Shown one piece after another: positions 32,281 to 42,371 of a stretch of 55,394 nt of DNA; position 1 is the stretch's first letter; the number at the start of each line of letters is the position of its first letter. The notes below the pieces were generated by a model. The model made no database searches, was not told the origin of the DNA, and was given only the letters and a program-made list of their open reading frames with translations. Position numbers and translations under genes: made by a program. Origin of the DNA: an uncultured beta proteobacterium (GTDB lineage Bacteria; Pseudomonadota; Gammaproteobacteria; Burkholderiales; Burkholderiaceae_C); the NCBI GenBank assembly GCA_903875275.1, contig CAIQVX010000280.1:1-55394 (forward strand), given 5' to 3'.

Positions 32281-33741
32281 TTATTGGAGACGGTAAAGAG
32301 AACTCGCTGTCAACGGGGTGCTCAACGGCCAGTGGTCGGCCAGTAGGCCATGTTTGTACACAGCACCGCAGACGGCCTCCCAGCATGTTTCAACGCCGAG
32401 TGCTGCGCCGATCATGCCTGCCAGCACATCGCCTGTGCCTGCCGTGGCCAGTCTGGGGTTGCCCGTTGGGTTGATGACTGACGTTTGATGAGGTGCAGAG
32501 ATGATCGTTCCGGATCCCTTGAGTACTACAGTGCAGGAAAAGCGTTGGCTCAGTTGTTCGGCCGCTTTCAGTCGATTGCACTGCACCTGTTGCGCAGTGC
32601 AATCCAGGAGTCGGCCTGCCTCCAGGGGATGGGGTGTCAGGACCGTCGGCAAGTCCCGGTTGGCTCGCATGCGTAACGCTGTCTGCAACTGCGTATCGCG
32701 GGCAATCACATTGATGGCATCCGCATCGACTACCAGGCGGGCGGAGCTAGCCAGCATTCTTGCCAGTGGTTCACGGATTGCCTCGCCACCACCGCAACCG
32801 GCTACCACTGTCAAACTTCTGAAATCCAGTGATTCGATTGGTCTGAACATCAGTTCTGGCTGACACGGGTCAAAAAAAACTGGATTTTGATCGAGCATTC
32901 CGACAAGGACACGACCAGCGCCACAATGAAGTGCAGCGGACGCCGCCAGACGTGCCGCACCGGCCATACCGCTGGCGCCGCCGACAATGACCACGTCGCC
33001 GTATGTTCCTTTGTGCGACGAGTGAAGGCGTGGCGCATTCGCCGGCGCGGATGCCAGCCAGGCCACCGGTGCGATGGCATGCGGATTCTTGGCCGTTCCA
33101 TCCGGTACACCAAGGTCATCAAGCCACACAGTTCCGGCGCTATCCCGTCCGTGTGCGGTAAACAGTCCTGGTTTGAGTGTCAACAGACTCAGGGTGTGGT
33201 ATGCATTGACAACATGTCCTTCAACAGCGCCGGTGTCTGCCTGCAAACCGGTGGGCGTATCCACTGCAAGTACGATGGCCGAACTTGCGTTGATCACATC
33301 GATCCAGTTCGCCATCAACCCCTCAGGTGCCCGGCTGGCCCCGACACCCAGCAGTGCGTCAATGCACAAGTCGAACTCGACCGGGGGTGTCTCCGAAAAA
33401 TGAACGCCTGCCGCCAGAGCGCGCCGATAAGATGCTGCGGCATCCGCCGGAGCGGAATCAAGCGCTCCGAGGCAGGTCACAATCACCGACTTCCCCAATT
33501 GCGTCAGGTGAATTGCCGCCTCCAGTCCGTCCCCACCATTGTTGCCTGGACCGCAAGCAATCCAGATCTGCCTGCAATGCGGTGCAATGGCCATACCGAG
33601 TTGCGCCACAGCCAACCCGGCACGTTGCATCAGGGTGTGGGCTGGCAACGCTGCCGAGGCGAGGTGCTCTATTCGACGAGTTGCATCAACGCTGTACAGC
33701 GCTTGCTGTGACCGGAAGTCAATTCTGTGCACGGGATTCAA
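32281..33741 (-). CDS. nnr: Bifunctional NAD(P)H-hydrate epimerase / ADP-dependent NAD(P)H-hydrate dehydratase
   Basis: YjeF N-terminal (IACGPGNNGGDGLEAA) fused to kinase-like C-terminal domain (VLKGSGTIISAP...GNPRLATAGTGDVLAGMIGA). Confidence 0.94.
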   Translation of the reverse strand: MNPVHRIDFRSQQALYSVDATRRIEHLASAALPAHTLMQRAGLAVAQLGMAIAPHCRQIWIACGPGNNGGDGLEAAIHLTQLGKSVIVTCLGALDSAPADAAASYRRALAAGVHFSETPPVEFDLCIDALLGVGASRAPEGLMANWIDVINASSAIVLAVDTPTGLQADTGAVEGHVVNAYHTLSLLTLKPGLFTAHGRDSAGTVWLDDLGVPDGTAKNPHAIAPVAWLASAPANAPRLHSSHKGTYGDVVIVGGASGMAGAARLAASAALHCGAGRVLVGMLDQNPVFFDPCQPELMFRPIESLDFRSLTVVAGCGGGEAIREPLARMLASSARLVVDADAINVIARDTQLQTALRMRANRDLPTVLTPHPLEAGRLLDCTAQQVQCNRLKAAEQLSQRFSCTVVLKGSGTIISAPHQTSVINPTGNPRLATAGTGDVLAGMIGAALGVETCWEAVCGAVYKHGLLADHWPLSTPLTASSLYRLQ

Positions 33742-34625
33742 AATTCGTAAATTTCACCTTCTCGCGCAAGCTGATACTGAGGGCCTCCCACACGCGGTGG
33801 GTTGTCCGCAAGAACCTTCTGAAAAACAGTGTCCAATGCAGCATCGCTTCGAGTCGGTTCATGGTGAGTGCAAAAAAGGATTTTTGCCCCGGCACTGACC
33901 GCATACTGAATGCTGGAACTGAAGGTGCCATGTCCCCAGCCCTTCTTGTCAGGATATTCCTGTTCGGTATAGGAGCAGTCGGCAATCAGAACATCGACGC
34001 CTCGCATCGCTTGCAGAATGGCATCGGTTCTTTCGTCGACCAAAACCTGGTAATCGCGGTACCGATTGTCCGCACGATCGTAAAGGTTCTGTGGAGGTTC
34101 GTGATCGCCCGTGAAGAAAACCGACTTTCCGCTGGCTTCGATTCGGTAACCGAAATTTACGACCGGGTGATTCATCAAATAGGGCGTGATCGTCGCAGAT
34201 CCGATCTGAAAGCTCTTCTCGGGCGCCAGCGTCACGTATTCAATGCGCGCCTTCATCTCGGCCTCGCGCACGGGGAAATAGCTGTACTGCAGTTGGACCG
34301 CCATGACCTGCTCAACTCCTTTGCCAGACACGGGGTCAAAGGCGCCATGCAGGCGCAGCAGGTTGCCCGGAATGAAGTTTGGCGCAAAAAATGGCAAACC
34401 TTGTATGTGATCCCAGTGTGTATGGGAAATCAGAACGTTGGCCGTCAGAGGCATTTCATCGAGCAGTGTCTGGGAGAGGGGGAAGATCCCGGTGCCGGCG
34501 TCGATGATGATGAGTTCGTTCCGGTCTGTGCGAATCTCGATGCAGGTTGTGTTGCCGCCGTAATATGCCGTCGCCGGCCCGGGCGATGCAATGGAGCCGC
34601 GTACGCCCCAGAATTTGACTTTCAT
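33738..34625 (-). CDS. MBL-fold metallohydrolase
   Basis: VLISHTHWDHIQGLPFF (HxHxDH); FTGDHEPP; KFWGVRGSIASPGPATAYYGGNTTCIEI. Confidence 0.88.
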   Translation of the reverse strand: MKVKFWGVRGSIASPGPATAYYGGNTTCIEIRTDRNELIIIDAGTGIFPLSQTLLDEMPLTANVLISHTHWDHIQGLPFFAPNFIPGNLLRLHGAFDPVSGKGVEQVMAVQLQYSYFPVREAEMKARIEYVTLAPEKSFQIGSATITPYLMNHPVVNFGYRIEASGKSVFFTGDHEPPQNLYDRADNRYRDYQVLVDERTDAILQAMRGVDVLIADCSYTEQEYPDKKGWGHGTFSSSIQYAVSAGAKILFCTHHEPTRSDAALDTVFQKVLADNPPRVGGPQYQLAREGEIYEF

Positions 34626-34726
34626 ATCATGTCCTGAAAATGACGAGAATATTGGAGCATCGCAAAAGGGTCACATCATGCAGCCGGACCAGCCTGCCGT
34701 GAGCAAATTTCCCACGGCAGCGCACA

Positions 34727-35988
34727 TTATGCGCGCAGTCGTTTGGTGTCATATTCGGTCATGTCCAGATCCGGATTTTTGCCGCTGATCACATCTGTCA
34801 GGAGTTTGGCCGAGCCACAACTCAGGGCCTATCCGCTGGAGCCGTGCCCGAGATTCAGCCACACGCCAGCGATGCCGCTGGCGCCGATGATTGGGGGCCC
34901 TTCCGGCAGCATCGGTCTGGCGCCTTTCCACTCCTGTACCACGCTGGAAAGATTGGCAGCGCCGGGAAACCAGTCATGCAGGACTTTATAGAGGGTCTGC
35001 AGCGGACTTGATCCCTTCTTGTCAACAGTCCCGCCCAATTCGGCGCTCCCGGCGACTCTGATCCGGTTGCCCAGGCGCGATACTGCCACCTTGTATCGTT
35101 CGTCCATGACGGCGCTGGCGGGTGCGTTGAGTGGCTCGCGAATGGCAGCGCTGATTGAGTAGCCGTGAACTGCTGTCATTGGGACTTTCCATCCCAGGGG
35201 TTCAAGCAGGCGGACTGAATCCAGGCCAGCACAGATGACAACTGCGTCGAACTGGCGCGTCTGGTTTTCACCGCCAATGCCAATCTCCACACCGTGGCCG
35301 CTGGCGACGCCGGTCACATGGGTGACGCTGGCGTTAAAAAGATATTCAACGCCCGTTCTCTGCGATTCGGTCTTGAGCAGCAGAGCAAATTGACGACAGT
35401 TCCCAACTTCGTCGTCGGGTAAGTGGACTGCGCCATGGAATGTGATCTCTGGGTTGAGCGCGACTTCAATCCTGCGAGCATCCTGCGGTCCGATTTCCTT
35501 GAAATTGACGCCCGCGTCCCGCAGCACCTGTAAGCCCGGTTGCACCAACTTGCTGTCCCGCACGGACCTGAGCAACACCATGTAACCGTCACTGCGTTCA
35601 TAGTCAAGATTGAGGTCTGCCCTGATCTGATCCAAGCGCTCGCGGCTGTAGAAGGCCAGACGTTGCAATTGGGACGGGTAGGTCAGGTACGTGTCAAGCC
35701 GGCATGCGCGGTAGAACTTCCACATCCAAGTCAGGTCTCGACCGGACAGCGGCAGGTTGACCCGGACGGGCGCGTGGCGGCTCAGTAAATGTCCCAAGAC
35801 CTTGCCGGGCATCCCGGGGGCTGCCCAGGGCGTGACGTATCCCGGTGCGACCAGCCCGGCGTTGGCAAAACTGGCTTCCTCGGCAGCAGCCCCGCGGCGT
35901 TCCAGTACGCTGACTGATGCACGTTGCAGGCCAGTTCGTAGGCCGTGGTTACGCCAATGATGCCGGTGCCAATCACTGCAATCAACAT
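34727..35988 (-). pseudogene. dadA: D-amino-acid dehydrogenase small subunit, disrupted (frameshift plus in-frame TAG)
   Basis: FAD-binding start MLIAVIGTGIIGVTTAYELA from 35988, then frame change near 35911-35919 to VSVLERRGAAAEEASFANAGLVAPGYVTPWAAPGMPGK...; TAG at 34829-34831 interrupts GHGSSG*ALSCGSAKLLTDVISGKNPDLDMTEYDTKRLRA; downstream frame open to TAA at 34727. Confidence 0.85.
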
Positions 35989-36078
35989 GAGCTCGCTTGC
36001 GCAAACAGGCGGCATCCGCAGAAAAGCGTCGCAGCCATTATCCATGGATGTCTGTTGCAGACGGTGCCTGCCAGCTAG

Positions 36079-37410
36079 CTAGCTCCTTCGAAGCAGATCT
36101 TCAACCTGCAGCGCTATGTTGAGGACTTTGTCGTCACCGAGGGCGCCGGCCCAGATCATGAGGCCAACCGGGAGTTCGCCAGTTGAATGACAGGGTATCG
36201 ATATCGCGCAGCCGTCTAGCATATTGATGACGCTGGTATTCCTCAATAGCAGAGCGTTCACGACAAAAAACGCCTCGTCGCGTTCAGCGCCTGGCGAGAC
36301 GTCCGCGATCGGTGGTGCGACCATGGGCACAGTTGGGGACAGAATGGCGTCGAAGCTCTCAAGCCTTTCGGTCATCCTGTGAATCCAGTCGCGTCGTTCG
36401 TGTGTCAATTCAATGTAGTCGCGAGCACTCATCGTCGAGCCGCGCTGGATTCGGGCTGCCACACGCGGGTCGTAGGCTGCGGCATTTCGGGTGATAAGCG
36501 GGTGGTGCCATGCGTAACTTTCCGCCGCGGAAAAGCCACCACTCGACTGAATTTTCTGCAGTTCACGGATCTCTGGCAGTACCAGTTCGCTGATGCGTGC
36601 CCCCTGATTGCGCAGTGACGCCAGACTACTCTGCCATGCATCGTTGACCGTCGCATCCATTCCATCGAGCATCACTGTGCTGACCACTCCCAGGCGGTAG
36701 CTTGCCAGAGGTGTGGCGTTGCGGACTACTCGTCGCTGAGCCAGTATTTCGTGAGCCAGGACTGCGTCCGACACAGATCGGGTCAGCGCGCACACCGTAT
36801 CGAGTGTCGTGGACAGGGGAAGAACGCCCTCATTGGGAATCAGTCGGGCTGTGCTCTTGAAGCCGACGATGCCAGTCAGGGCTGCAGGAATCCGGATTGA
36901 TCCGCCGGTGTCGGATCCCAGACCTATGAAGGCCGCCCCGGTTGCTACTGATACGGCTGCGCCTGAGGAGGAACCGCCCGGTATCCGCGGCACATCAGAG
37001 CTGCAGGGATTGCACGGGGTACCGAAGTGCGGATTGGTACCCACCCCGGAAAAAGCAAACTCCGACATGTTGGTGCGTCCGAGAAATGCCGCGCCTGCCT
37101 GTCGGAGCCTGGCGACCGCCGTGCTGTCACGCACTGCTGGCTCGGCATCCTGCAGGATGCGAGACCCAGCGCTTGTCCTTTGTTCGGCAACATCAAAAAG
37201 GTCCTTCACCGACACGGCAAGTCCGGCGAGCGGCTTCTCCCGGGACTCCGGGGAAGAAGCAACAGTGCGGGCCTCGTCAAACATTGTCCGCACGAACACG
37301 TGCTCGCAGTCAACCGACTTCGAGATGTCGATGGAACGTTCAATTTCCAGGACTGAATTGGTGTTGCCGGCCTGCAGACGCTGCAATGTCTCGTGAATGT
37401 CGTGGAGCAT
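36079..37410 (-). CDS. Amidase-signature family hydrolase
   Basis: Lys in LAGLAVSVKDLFDV and Ser-rich PRIPGGSSSGAAVSVATGAAFIGLGSDTGGSIRIPAALTGIVGFKST. Confidence 0.93.
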   Translation of the reverse strand: MLHDIHETLQRLQAGNTNSVLEIERSIDISKSVDCEHVFVRTMFDEARTVASSPESREKPLAGLAVSVKDLFDVAEQRTSAGSRILQDAEPAVRDSTAVARLRQAGAAFLGRTNMSEFAFSGVGTNPHFGTPCNPCSSDVPRIPGGSSSGAAVSVATGAAFIGLGSDTGGSIRIPAALTGIVGFKSTARLIPNEGVLPLSTTLDTVCALTRSVSDAVLAHEILAQRRVVRNATPLASYRLGVVSTVMLDGMDATVNDAWQSSLASLRNQGARISELVLPEIRELQKIQSSGGFSAAESYAWHHPLITRNAAAYDPRVAARIQRGSTMSARDYIELTHERRDWIHRMTERLESFDAILSPTVPMVAPPIADVSPGAERDEAFFVVNALLLRNTSVINMLDGCAISIPCHSTGELPVGLMIWAGALGDDKVLNIALQVEDLLRRS

Positions 37411-37424
37411 GGGGTGGACTGGTG

Positions 37425-37433
37425 TGCTATAGT
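37425..37433 (+). promoter_or_regulatory. Candidate rpsB promoter, extended -10 TGCTATAGT
   Basis: TGn-TATAGT located ~145 nt upstream of rpsB; no clear -35 seen. Confidence 0.4.
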
Positions 37434-37485
37434 TCTCGGGCTTTGCTGAGCCGTCATTGCTGGCTGTCTGGCAAAAATCCGCGAA

Positions 37486-37550
37486 CCAGTTTAATCAAGG
37501 TGTTGCAATGATCTGGAGCCAACCGGCTCCAAGGTCGCAAAACAAACTGG
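37486..37550 (+). promoter_or_regulatory. Structured rpsB 5' leader
   Basis: Outer arms CCAGTTT (37486-37492)/AAACTGG (37544-37550) enclosing TTGC..GATC-TGGAGCC-AACC-GGCTCCA-a-GGTC..GCAA. Confidence 0.55.
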
Positions 37551-37577
37551 ATTCTAGACCTAACCTTTGGAGTCAAT

Positions 37578-38330
37578 ATGTCAGTTACCATGCGCGAAAT
37601 GCTGGAAGCAGGTGTTCATTTTGGTCACCAGACCCGCTTCTGGAACCCCAAGATGGCCCCCTTCATCTTTGGTCATCGCAACAAAATTCACATTATCAAT
37701 CTGGAAAAATCGCTTCCGATGTTTCAGGATGCGGCCAAGTTTGTGCGCCAGATATCGGCGAAGCGCGGCACCGTGCTGATGGTCGGTACCAAGCGTCAGG
37801 CGCGCGAAACAGTCGCCGAGGAAGCGAAGCGGGCCGGCGTTCCTTATGTCGATCAGCGCTGGCTCGGTGGTATGTTGACCAATTTCAAGACGGTCAAGAC
37901 GTCGATCAAGCGTCTTAAGGACATGAAGGTTCAGCTTGAAACCGGACTGGACAGTTTGAGCAAGAAAGAGCAACTGATGTTTTCGCGCGAACTGGCCAAA
38001 CTCGAGCGTGACATTGGCGGCATCCAGGATATGTCGGTCTTACCCGATGCCATTTTCGTAATCGATGTCGGCTTTCACAAGATCGCCATTGCGGAGGCCA
38101 AGAAACTCGGCATTCCGCTGATTGCGGTGGTTGATACCAATCACTCACCGGAAGGCATTGACTATGTCATACCTGGCAACGACGATTCGTCGAAGGCAGT
38201 GGTGTTGTATGCGCGTGGTATAGCTGACGCGATCATTGAAGGTCGCACCAATATGGTGGACGACGTAGTCAAGGCGATTGCCGCAGAAACTGCTGACGAA
38301 TTTGTTGAGGTGGATGAGGCTGCGGTCTGA
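37578..38330 (+). CDS. rpsB: 30S ribosomal protein S2
   Basis: [44 protein letters not shown]. Confidence 0.98.
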   Translation: MSVTMREMLEAGVHFGHQTRFWNPKMAPFIFGHRNKIHIINLEKSLPMFQDAAKFVRQISAKRGTVLMVGTKRQARETVAEEAKRAGVPYVDQRWLGGMLTNFKTVKTSIKRLKDMKVQLETGLDSLSKKEQLMFSRELAKLERDIGGIQDMSVLPDAIFVIDVGFHKIAIAEAKKLGIPLIAVVDTNHSPEGIDYVIPGNDDSSKAVVLYARGIADAIIEGRTNMVDDVVKAIAAETADEFVEVDEAAV

Positions 38331-38349
38331 GACGATCCAATCCCCAGGG

Positions 38350-38377
38350 AAGGGGGCTTTTGTGCCCCTTTTTTTTT
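38350..38377 (+). terminator. Terminator/attenuator between rpsB and tsf
   Basis: AAGGGGGC-TTTTGT-GCCCCTT followed by a T-run. Confidence 0.8.
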
Positions 38378-38417
38378 AGTCATTTTTAGTTTATTGAATT
38401 GAGTACGGAGAATCAAG

Positions 38418-39341
38418 ATGGCTGCAATTACTGCGAGCATGGTTGCTGAACTGCGTAGCAAGACCGATGCACCGATGATGGAGTGCAAACGTGCACTGAC
38501 TGAGGCGCAAGGCGATATGGCGAAGGCCGAAGAACTGCTTCGCGTGAAATTGGGTAGCAAGGCCGGTAAGGCCGCTGGGCGGATTACTGCGGAAGGTGTG
38601 GTGGCGAGCTTTATTGAGGGTAGCGTTGGTTCTCTGCTTGAAGTGAACTGCGAAACAGACTTCGTGACCAAGAACGATAGCTTTTTGTCGCTTGCCAAGG
38701 CCGCAGCCCTGTTGATTGCCAGGAACGACCCGGTAGATATATCCGCCTTGGGCGCTTTGCCCTATACCCAAGATGGTTTCGGACCGACCCTGGAAGATGT
38801 ACGTAAGGGCTTGATTGGCAAGATCGGTGAGAACATGAGCTTTCGCCGGTTCAAGCGTTTTGCAACGGGCGACAAACTGGCCTCCTATTTGCATGGAACA
38901 CGGATTGGTGTCGTCGTTGAGTACGCGGGCAGTGAACAGGCAGCCAGGGATGTGGCCATGCACGTTGCGGCCATGAAGCCTGTGGCTCTGTCCAGTGCGG
39001 ATGTGCCGGCTGAACTGGTGGAGCGCGAACGTTCTGTTGCGGCGGCAAAGGCGGCGGAGGATGCAGCCGTTGCGACAGCTGCCGGAAAATCGGTGCAATC
39101 TGCGGAGATTGTTGGCAAGCGTATCGACGGCAGCGTGCAGAAGTTCCTGCGCGAGGTGTCGCTCTTCAACCAACCCTTTGTCAAGAACGACAAGCAAACG
39201 GTCGAGCAGATGCTCGGGGCCTGTGACACGGTGGTGAAGAGCTACACCTTGTATGTCGTTGGTGAGGGTATCGCCAAGCGGGCCGATGATTTTGCAGCTG
39301 AAGTTGCAGCACAGGTTGCGGCAGCCAAGCAGCCAAACTGA
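38418..39341 (+). CDS. tsf: Elongation factor Ts
   Basis: [48 protein letters not shown]. Confidence 0.97.
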   Translation: MAAITASMVAELRSKTDAPMMECKRALTEAQGDMAKAEELLRVKLGSKAGKAAGRITAEGVVASFIEGSVGSLLEVNCETDFVTKNDSFLSLAKAAALLIARNDPVDISALGALPYTQDGFGPTLEDVRKGLIGKIGENMSFRRFKRFATGDKLASYLHGTRIGVVVEYAGSEQAARDVAMHVAAMKPVALSSADVPAELVERERSVAAAKAAEDAAVATAAGKSVQSAEIVGKRIDGSVQKFLREVSLFNQPFVKNDKQTVEQMLGACDTVVKSYTLYVVGEGIAKRADDFAAEVAAQVAAAKQPN

Positions 39342-39430
39342 TCTCCTGGCGAACAGGCAACTCACGCTGATTGAAGACCAGGGTCGGCAAGAGAGCGTGA
39401 CGTCCGCAACCAATGTCGACAAGGACCTAT

Positions 39431-40153
39431 ATGACCATGACCATTCCGGCCTATAAGCGCATCCTGCTCAAGTTGTCGGGCGAGGCATTGATGGGAGACG
39501 ACCAGTTTGGCATCAATCGCAACACGATTGTTCGAATTGTGGAGGAAGTCGCGGAAGTGACGCGACTTGGGGTGGAGGTTGCAGTCGTGATTGGTGGCGG
39601 CAATATTTTCCGTGGTGTAGCTGGGGGCTCTGTTGGAATGGACAGGGCAACAGCAGATTACATGGGAATGCTGGCCACTGTCATGAATTCGCTGGCCTTG
39701 GGAGACACCATGAACAAGGCTGGGCTGACCGCTCGCGTCATGTCCGCGATCGCGATTGAGCAGGTCGTTGAACCCTACATCAGACCAAAGGCGCTCCAGT
39801 ATCTCGAAGAAGGCAAGGTTGTCATTTTCGCGGCCGGTACAGGCAATCCTTTTTTTACAACCGACACGGCCGCCGCATTGCGGGGTGCCGAAATTGGTGC
39901 GGAAATCGTGCTCAAGGCCACCAAGGTGGACGGTGTTTATACGGCAGATCCGAAGAAGAACTCACTTGCCACACGGTATGGCAAGATTACCTTCGATGAT
40001 GCCATGGCGCAAAATCTGGGCATCATGGATGCCACTGCATTTGCCCTGTGCCGGGATCAAAAACTACCGGTCAAGGTGTTCTCGATTGTCAAGCATGGTG
40101 CGCTCAAGCGCGTGGTGATGGGCGAAGATGAGGGTACGCTGGTTTACGCCTGA
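39431..40153 (+). CDS. pyrH: UMP kinase
   Basis: [32 protein letters not shown]; start at [10 protein letters not shown]. Confidence 0.97.
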   Translation: MTMTIPAYKRILLKLSGEALMGDDQFGINRNTIVRIVEEVAEVTRLGVEVAVVIGGGNIFRGVAGGSVGMDRATADYMGMLATVMNSLALGDTMNKAGLTARVMSAIAIEQVVEPYIRPKALQYLEEGKVVIFAAGTGNPFFTTDTAAALRGAEIGAEIVLKATKVDGVYTADPKKNSLATRYGKITFDDAMAQNLGIMDATAFALCRDQKLPVKVFSIVKHGALKRVVMGEDEGTLVYA

Positions 40154-40212
40154 TTGTGTCAAAATCGTCACCGTTGAATGTGCCTGACGAGAGGCCAAGT
40201 AAGGAGAACGAC

Positions 40213-40773
40213 GTGCCCATCATAGAGATCAGACAGACAGTTGAAGGGAAGATGGATCAGTCCATCGCTGCCTTCAAGAGCAACCTCAGTAAGATTCGTA
40301 CCGGACGTGCCAATCCGGCCCTTCTGGACGCGGTCCACATTGAATATTACGGCGCAATGTTGCCGCTCAGCCAGGTGGCCAACGTGTCATTGCTTGATGC
40401 GCGAACTATCAGTGTTCAGCCCTGGGAAAAGGGAATGGGTCCCAAGATCGAAAAGGCCATTCGCGATAGCGACTTGGGGCTGAATCCATCGTCAATGGGC
40501 GATTTGATACGTGTACCAATGCCTGCCATGTCGGAGGAGCGACGCCGCGAGTTGACCAAGGTGGTGAGGCATGAGGGTGAGGCCGCCAAAATTGCCGTGC
40601 GCAACCTTCGGCGCGACGCAAACGATGCCGTCAGGAAAACCGTCAAAGACAAACTCGCTTCCGAAGATGATCAAAAGCGATCCGAGACGGAAATCCAGAA
40701 AGTTACCGATCGACACATCATAGAAATTGACAAACTGGTTGCGGCCAAAGAGCAGGACATCATGGCGGTGTGA
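40213..40773 (+). CDS. frr: Ribosome recycling factor
   Basis: [30 protein letters not shown] start at 40213 preceded by AAGGAG. Confidence 0.96.
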   Translation: MPIIEIRQTVEGKMDQSIAAFKSNLSKIRTGRANPALLDAVHIEYYGAMLPLSQVANVSLLDARTISVQPWEKGMGPKIEKAIRDSDLGLNPSSMGDLIRVPMPAMSEERRRELTKVVRHEGEAAKIAVRNLRRDANDAVRKTVKDKLASEDDQKRSETEIQKVTDRHIIEIDKLVAAKEQDIMAV

Positions 40774-40788
40774 ACCCCCGCCAACCGT

Positions 40789-41511
40789 ATGAACCAGATA
40801 CCGCACCACATCGCCGTCGTGATGGACGGCAACGGGCGTTGGGCCGCCAAGCGTTGTCTTCCGCGGGTTGCAGGGCACAAGCAGGGTGTGGCTTCACTCC
40901 GTCGCTGTGTCAAAGCCTGCGCTCAGCGAGGTGTCGGTGTCTTGACCGTATTCGCTTTTTCTTCAGAAAACTGGAATCGACCAATCGATGAGGTATCGGG
41001 CCTGATGACGCTATTTACCATGGCGCTGGCCCGAGAGGTACCCAGACTCAAGGCCGACGGAGTCCAGTTGCATTTTGTTGGCGACCGTCTGGGATTGTCG
41101 GATAAGGTCGTTTCCGGGATCAAAATGGCAGAAAAGGCAACGGCGGCGAATTCTCGCTTGATCCTGAATATATGTTTCAATTATGGTGGCCGTTGGGACA
41201 TTGTTCAGGCGGCAAACAGGGTGCTCGCGAAGGGGGAGACGGTCACCGAGGCCAGCCTGAGTGGCGCCATGTCCATGGCGCACGTCGCAGACCCTGACCT
41301 TGTGATTCGAACAGGTGCCGAACAGCGGATCAGCAATTTCCTGCTTTGGCAGGCTGCCTACGCGGAACTCTACTTCAGCGACCGCCTGTGGCCAGAGTTT
41401 GATGAGGCGGAATTGGATCTTGCCATTCAATCGTATGGTCGACGCGAGCGGCGGTTTGGCAAGACATCGGATCAGCTTGCCACAACGGCCGAAGCCCGTG
41501 TGGTGACCTGA
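40789..41511 (+). CDS. uppS: Isoprenyl (undecaprenyl) diphosphate synthase
   Basis: HIAVVMDGNGRWAAKRCLPRVAGHKQG; AFSSENWNRP. Confidence 0.96.
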   Translation: MNQIPHHIAVVMDGNGRWAAKRCLPRVAGHKQGVASLRRCVKACAQRGVGVLTVFAFSSENWNRPIDEVSGLMTLFTMALAREVPRLKADGVQLHFVGDRLGLSDKVVSGIKMAEKATAANSRLILNICFNYGGRWDIVQAANRVLAKGETVTEASLSGAMSMAHVADPDLVIRTGAEQRISNFLLWQAAYAELYFSDRLWPEFDEAELDLAIQSYGRRERRFGKTSDQLATTAEARVVT

Positions 41512-41519
41512 AGAATAAG

Positions 41520-42365
41520 ATGCTGAAGCAGCGTGTAATGACGGCCCTTGTGCTGTTGTTGATTTTGTTACCTGCCCTGTTTTATCACTCGGCTGTCCCG
41601 TTTTGTGCCATCGCCATGGTGATGATCGGCCTTGGCGCGTGGGAATGGGCGCGCCTGAATGGCTGTGGAAAGCTGCAATCAGTTGTTTCCGGACTGATTT
41701 GTCTTGTCTTATGCGCTGCGAGCTGGCTGGGCGGCATGCTGAGTCAATCGTTGACGCTGCTGTGGGTTGTGGCTGGCAGCGTCTGGGTACTTGCAGGTGC
41801 ATGGGTTCTGCATCAGGGTGTTGCTGCCTGGTGCACTCACTCCCGCGCGGTGCGAACGGTTGCCGGATTAATGGCGCTCTGGCTGGCCTGGCTGGCGGTC
41901 GCACAGGCGAAGGTTCTTGGTGTCAATTTCCTGTTGTCTATTCTCGTCCTTGTCTGGGTTGCGGACATCTTTGCATACTTCGCGGGTCGAGCTTTAGGCG
42001 GACGTTTCAGTGAAGGCAAGCTGGCTCCAACCATCAGTCCAGGCAAGAGCTGGGAAGGCGTTTGGGGCGGTATGGCTGGAGTTCTGGCGTTGGCATTCAT
42101 CTGGCGATCGGCCGACATCGCGTGGGCGGCGCCTGTCAGCAGCCTGTTTACACACATCGGCAGTCATGGCGGGATCTGGTTGCTTATCGGTGTCTTGTTC
42201 ATGACTGCAATGAGCGTGGTGGGAGACCTGTTTGAGTCGCTTGTCAAGCGCAGTGCGGGAGTGAAGGACAGCAGCGGATTGCTCCCGGGCCATGGTGGGG
42301 TGCTGGACCGTGTCGACGCCCTTCTGCCGACATTGCCGCTAGCCATGCTGCTTTACTCGGTTTAA
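41520..42365 (+). CDS. cdsA: Phosphatidate cytidylyltransferase
   Basis: C-terminal CDP-alcohol signature SVVGDLFESLVKRSAGVKDSSGLLPGHGGVLDRVDALL. Confidence 0.95.
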   Translation: MLKQRVMTALVLLLILLPALFYHSAVPFCAIAMVMIGLGAWEWARLNGCGKLQSVVSGLICLVLCAASWLGGMLSQSLTLLWVVAGSVWVLAGAWVLHQGVAAWCTHSRAVRTVAGLMALWLAWLAVAQAKVLGVNFLLSILVLVWVADIFAYFAGRALGGRFSEGKLAPTISPGKSWEGVWGGMAGVLALAFIWRSADIAWAAPVSSLFTHIGSHGGIWLLIGVLFMTAMSVVGDLFESLVKRSAGVKDSSGLLPGHGGVLDRVDALLPTLPLAMLLYSV

Positions 42366-42371
42366 TGGAAG

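Noticed and set aside
33327-34637. 436-aa plus-strand ORF opposite nnr and the MBL gene
   Set aside because: Antisense shadow of two well-supported minus-strand genes; sequence is Arg/Pro/Cys-rich without recognisable domain.
35782-36045. 87-aa minus-strand ORF as an independent small gene
   Set aside because: It is the in-frame N-terminal fragment of the disrupted dadA (MLIAVIGTGIIGVTTAYELA), not a separate gene.
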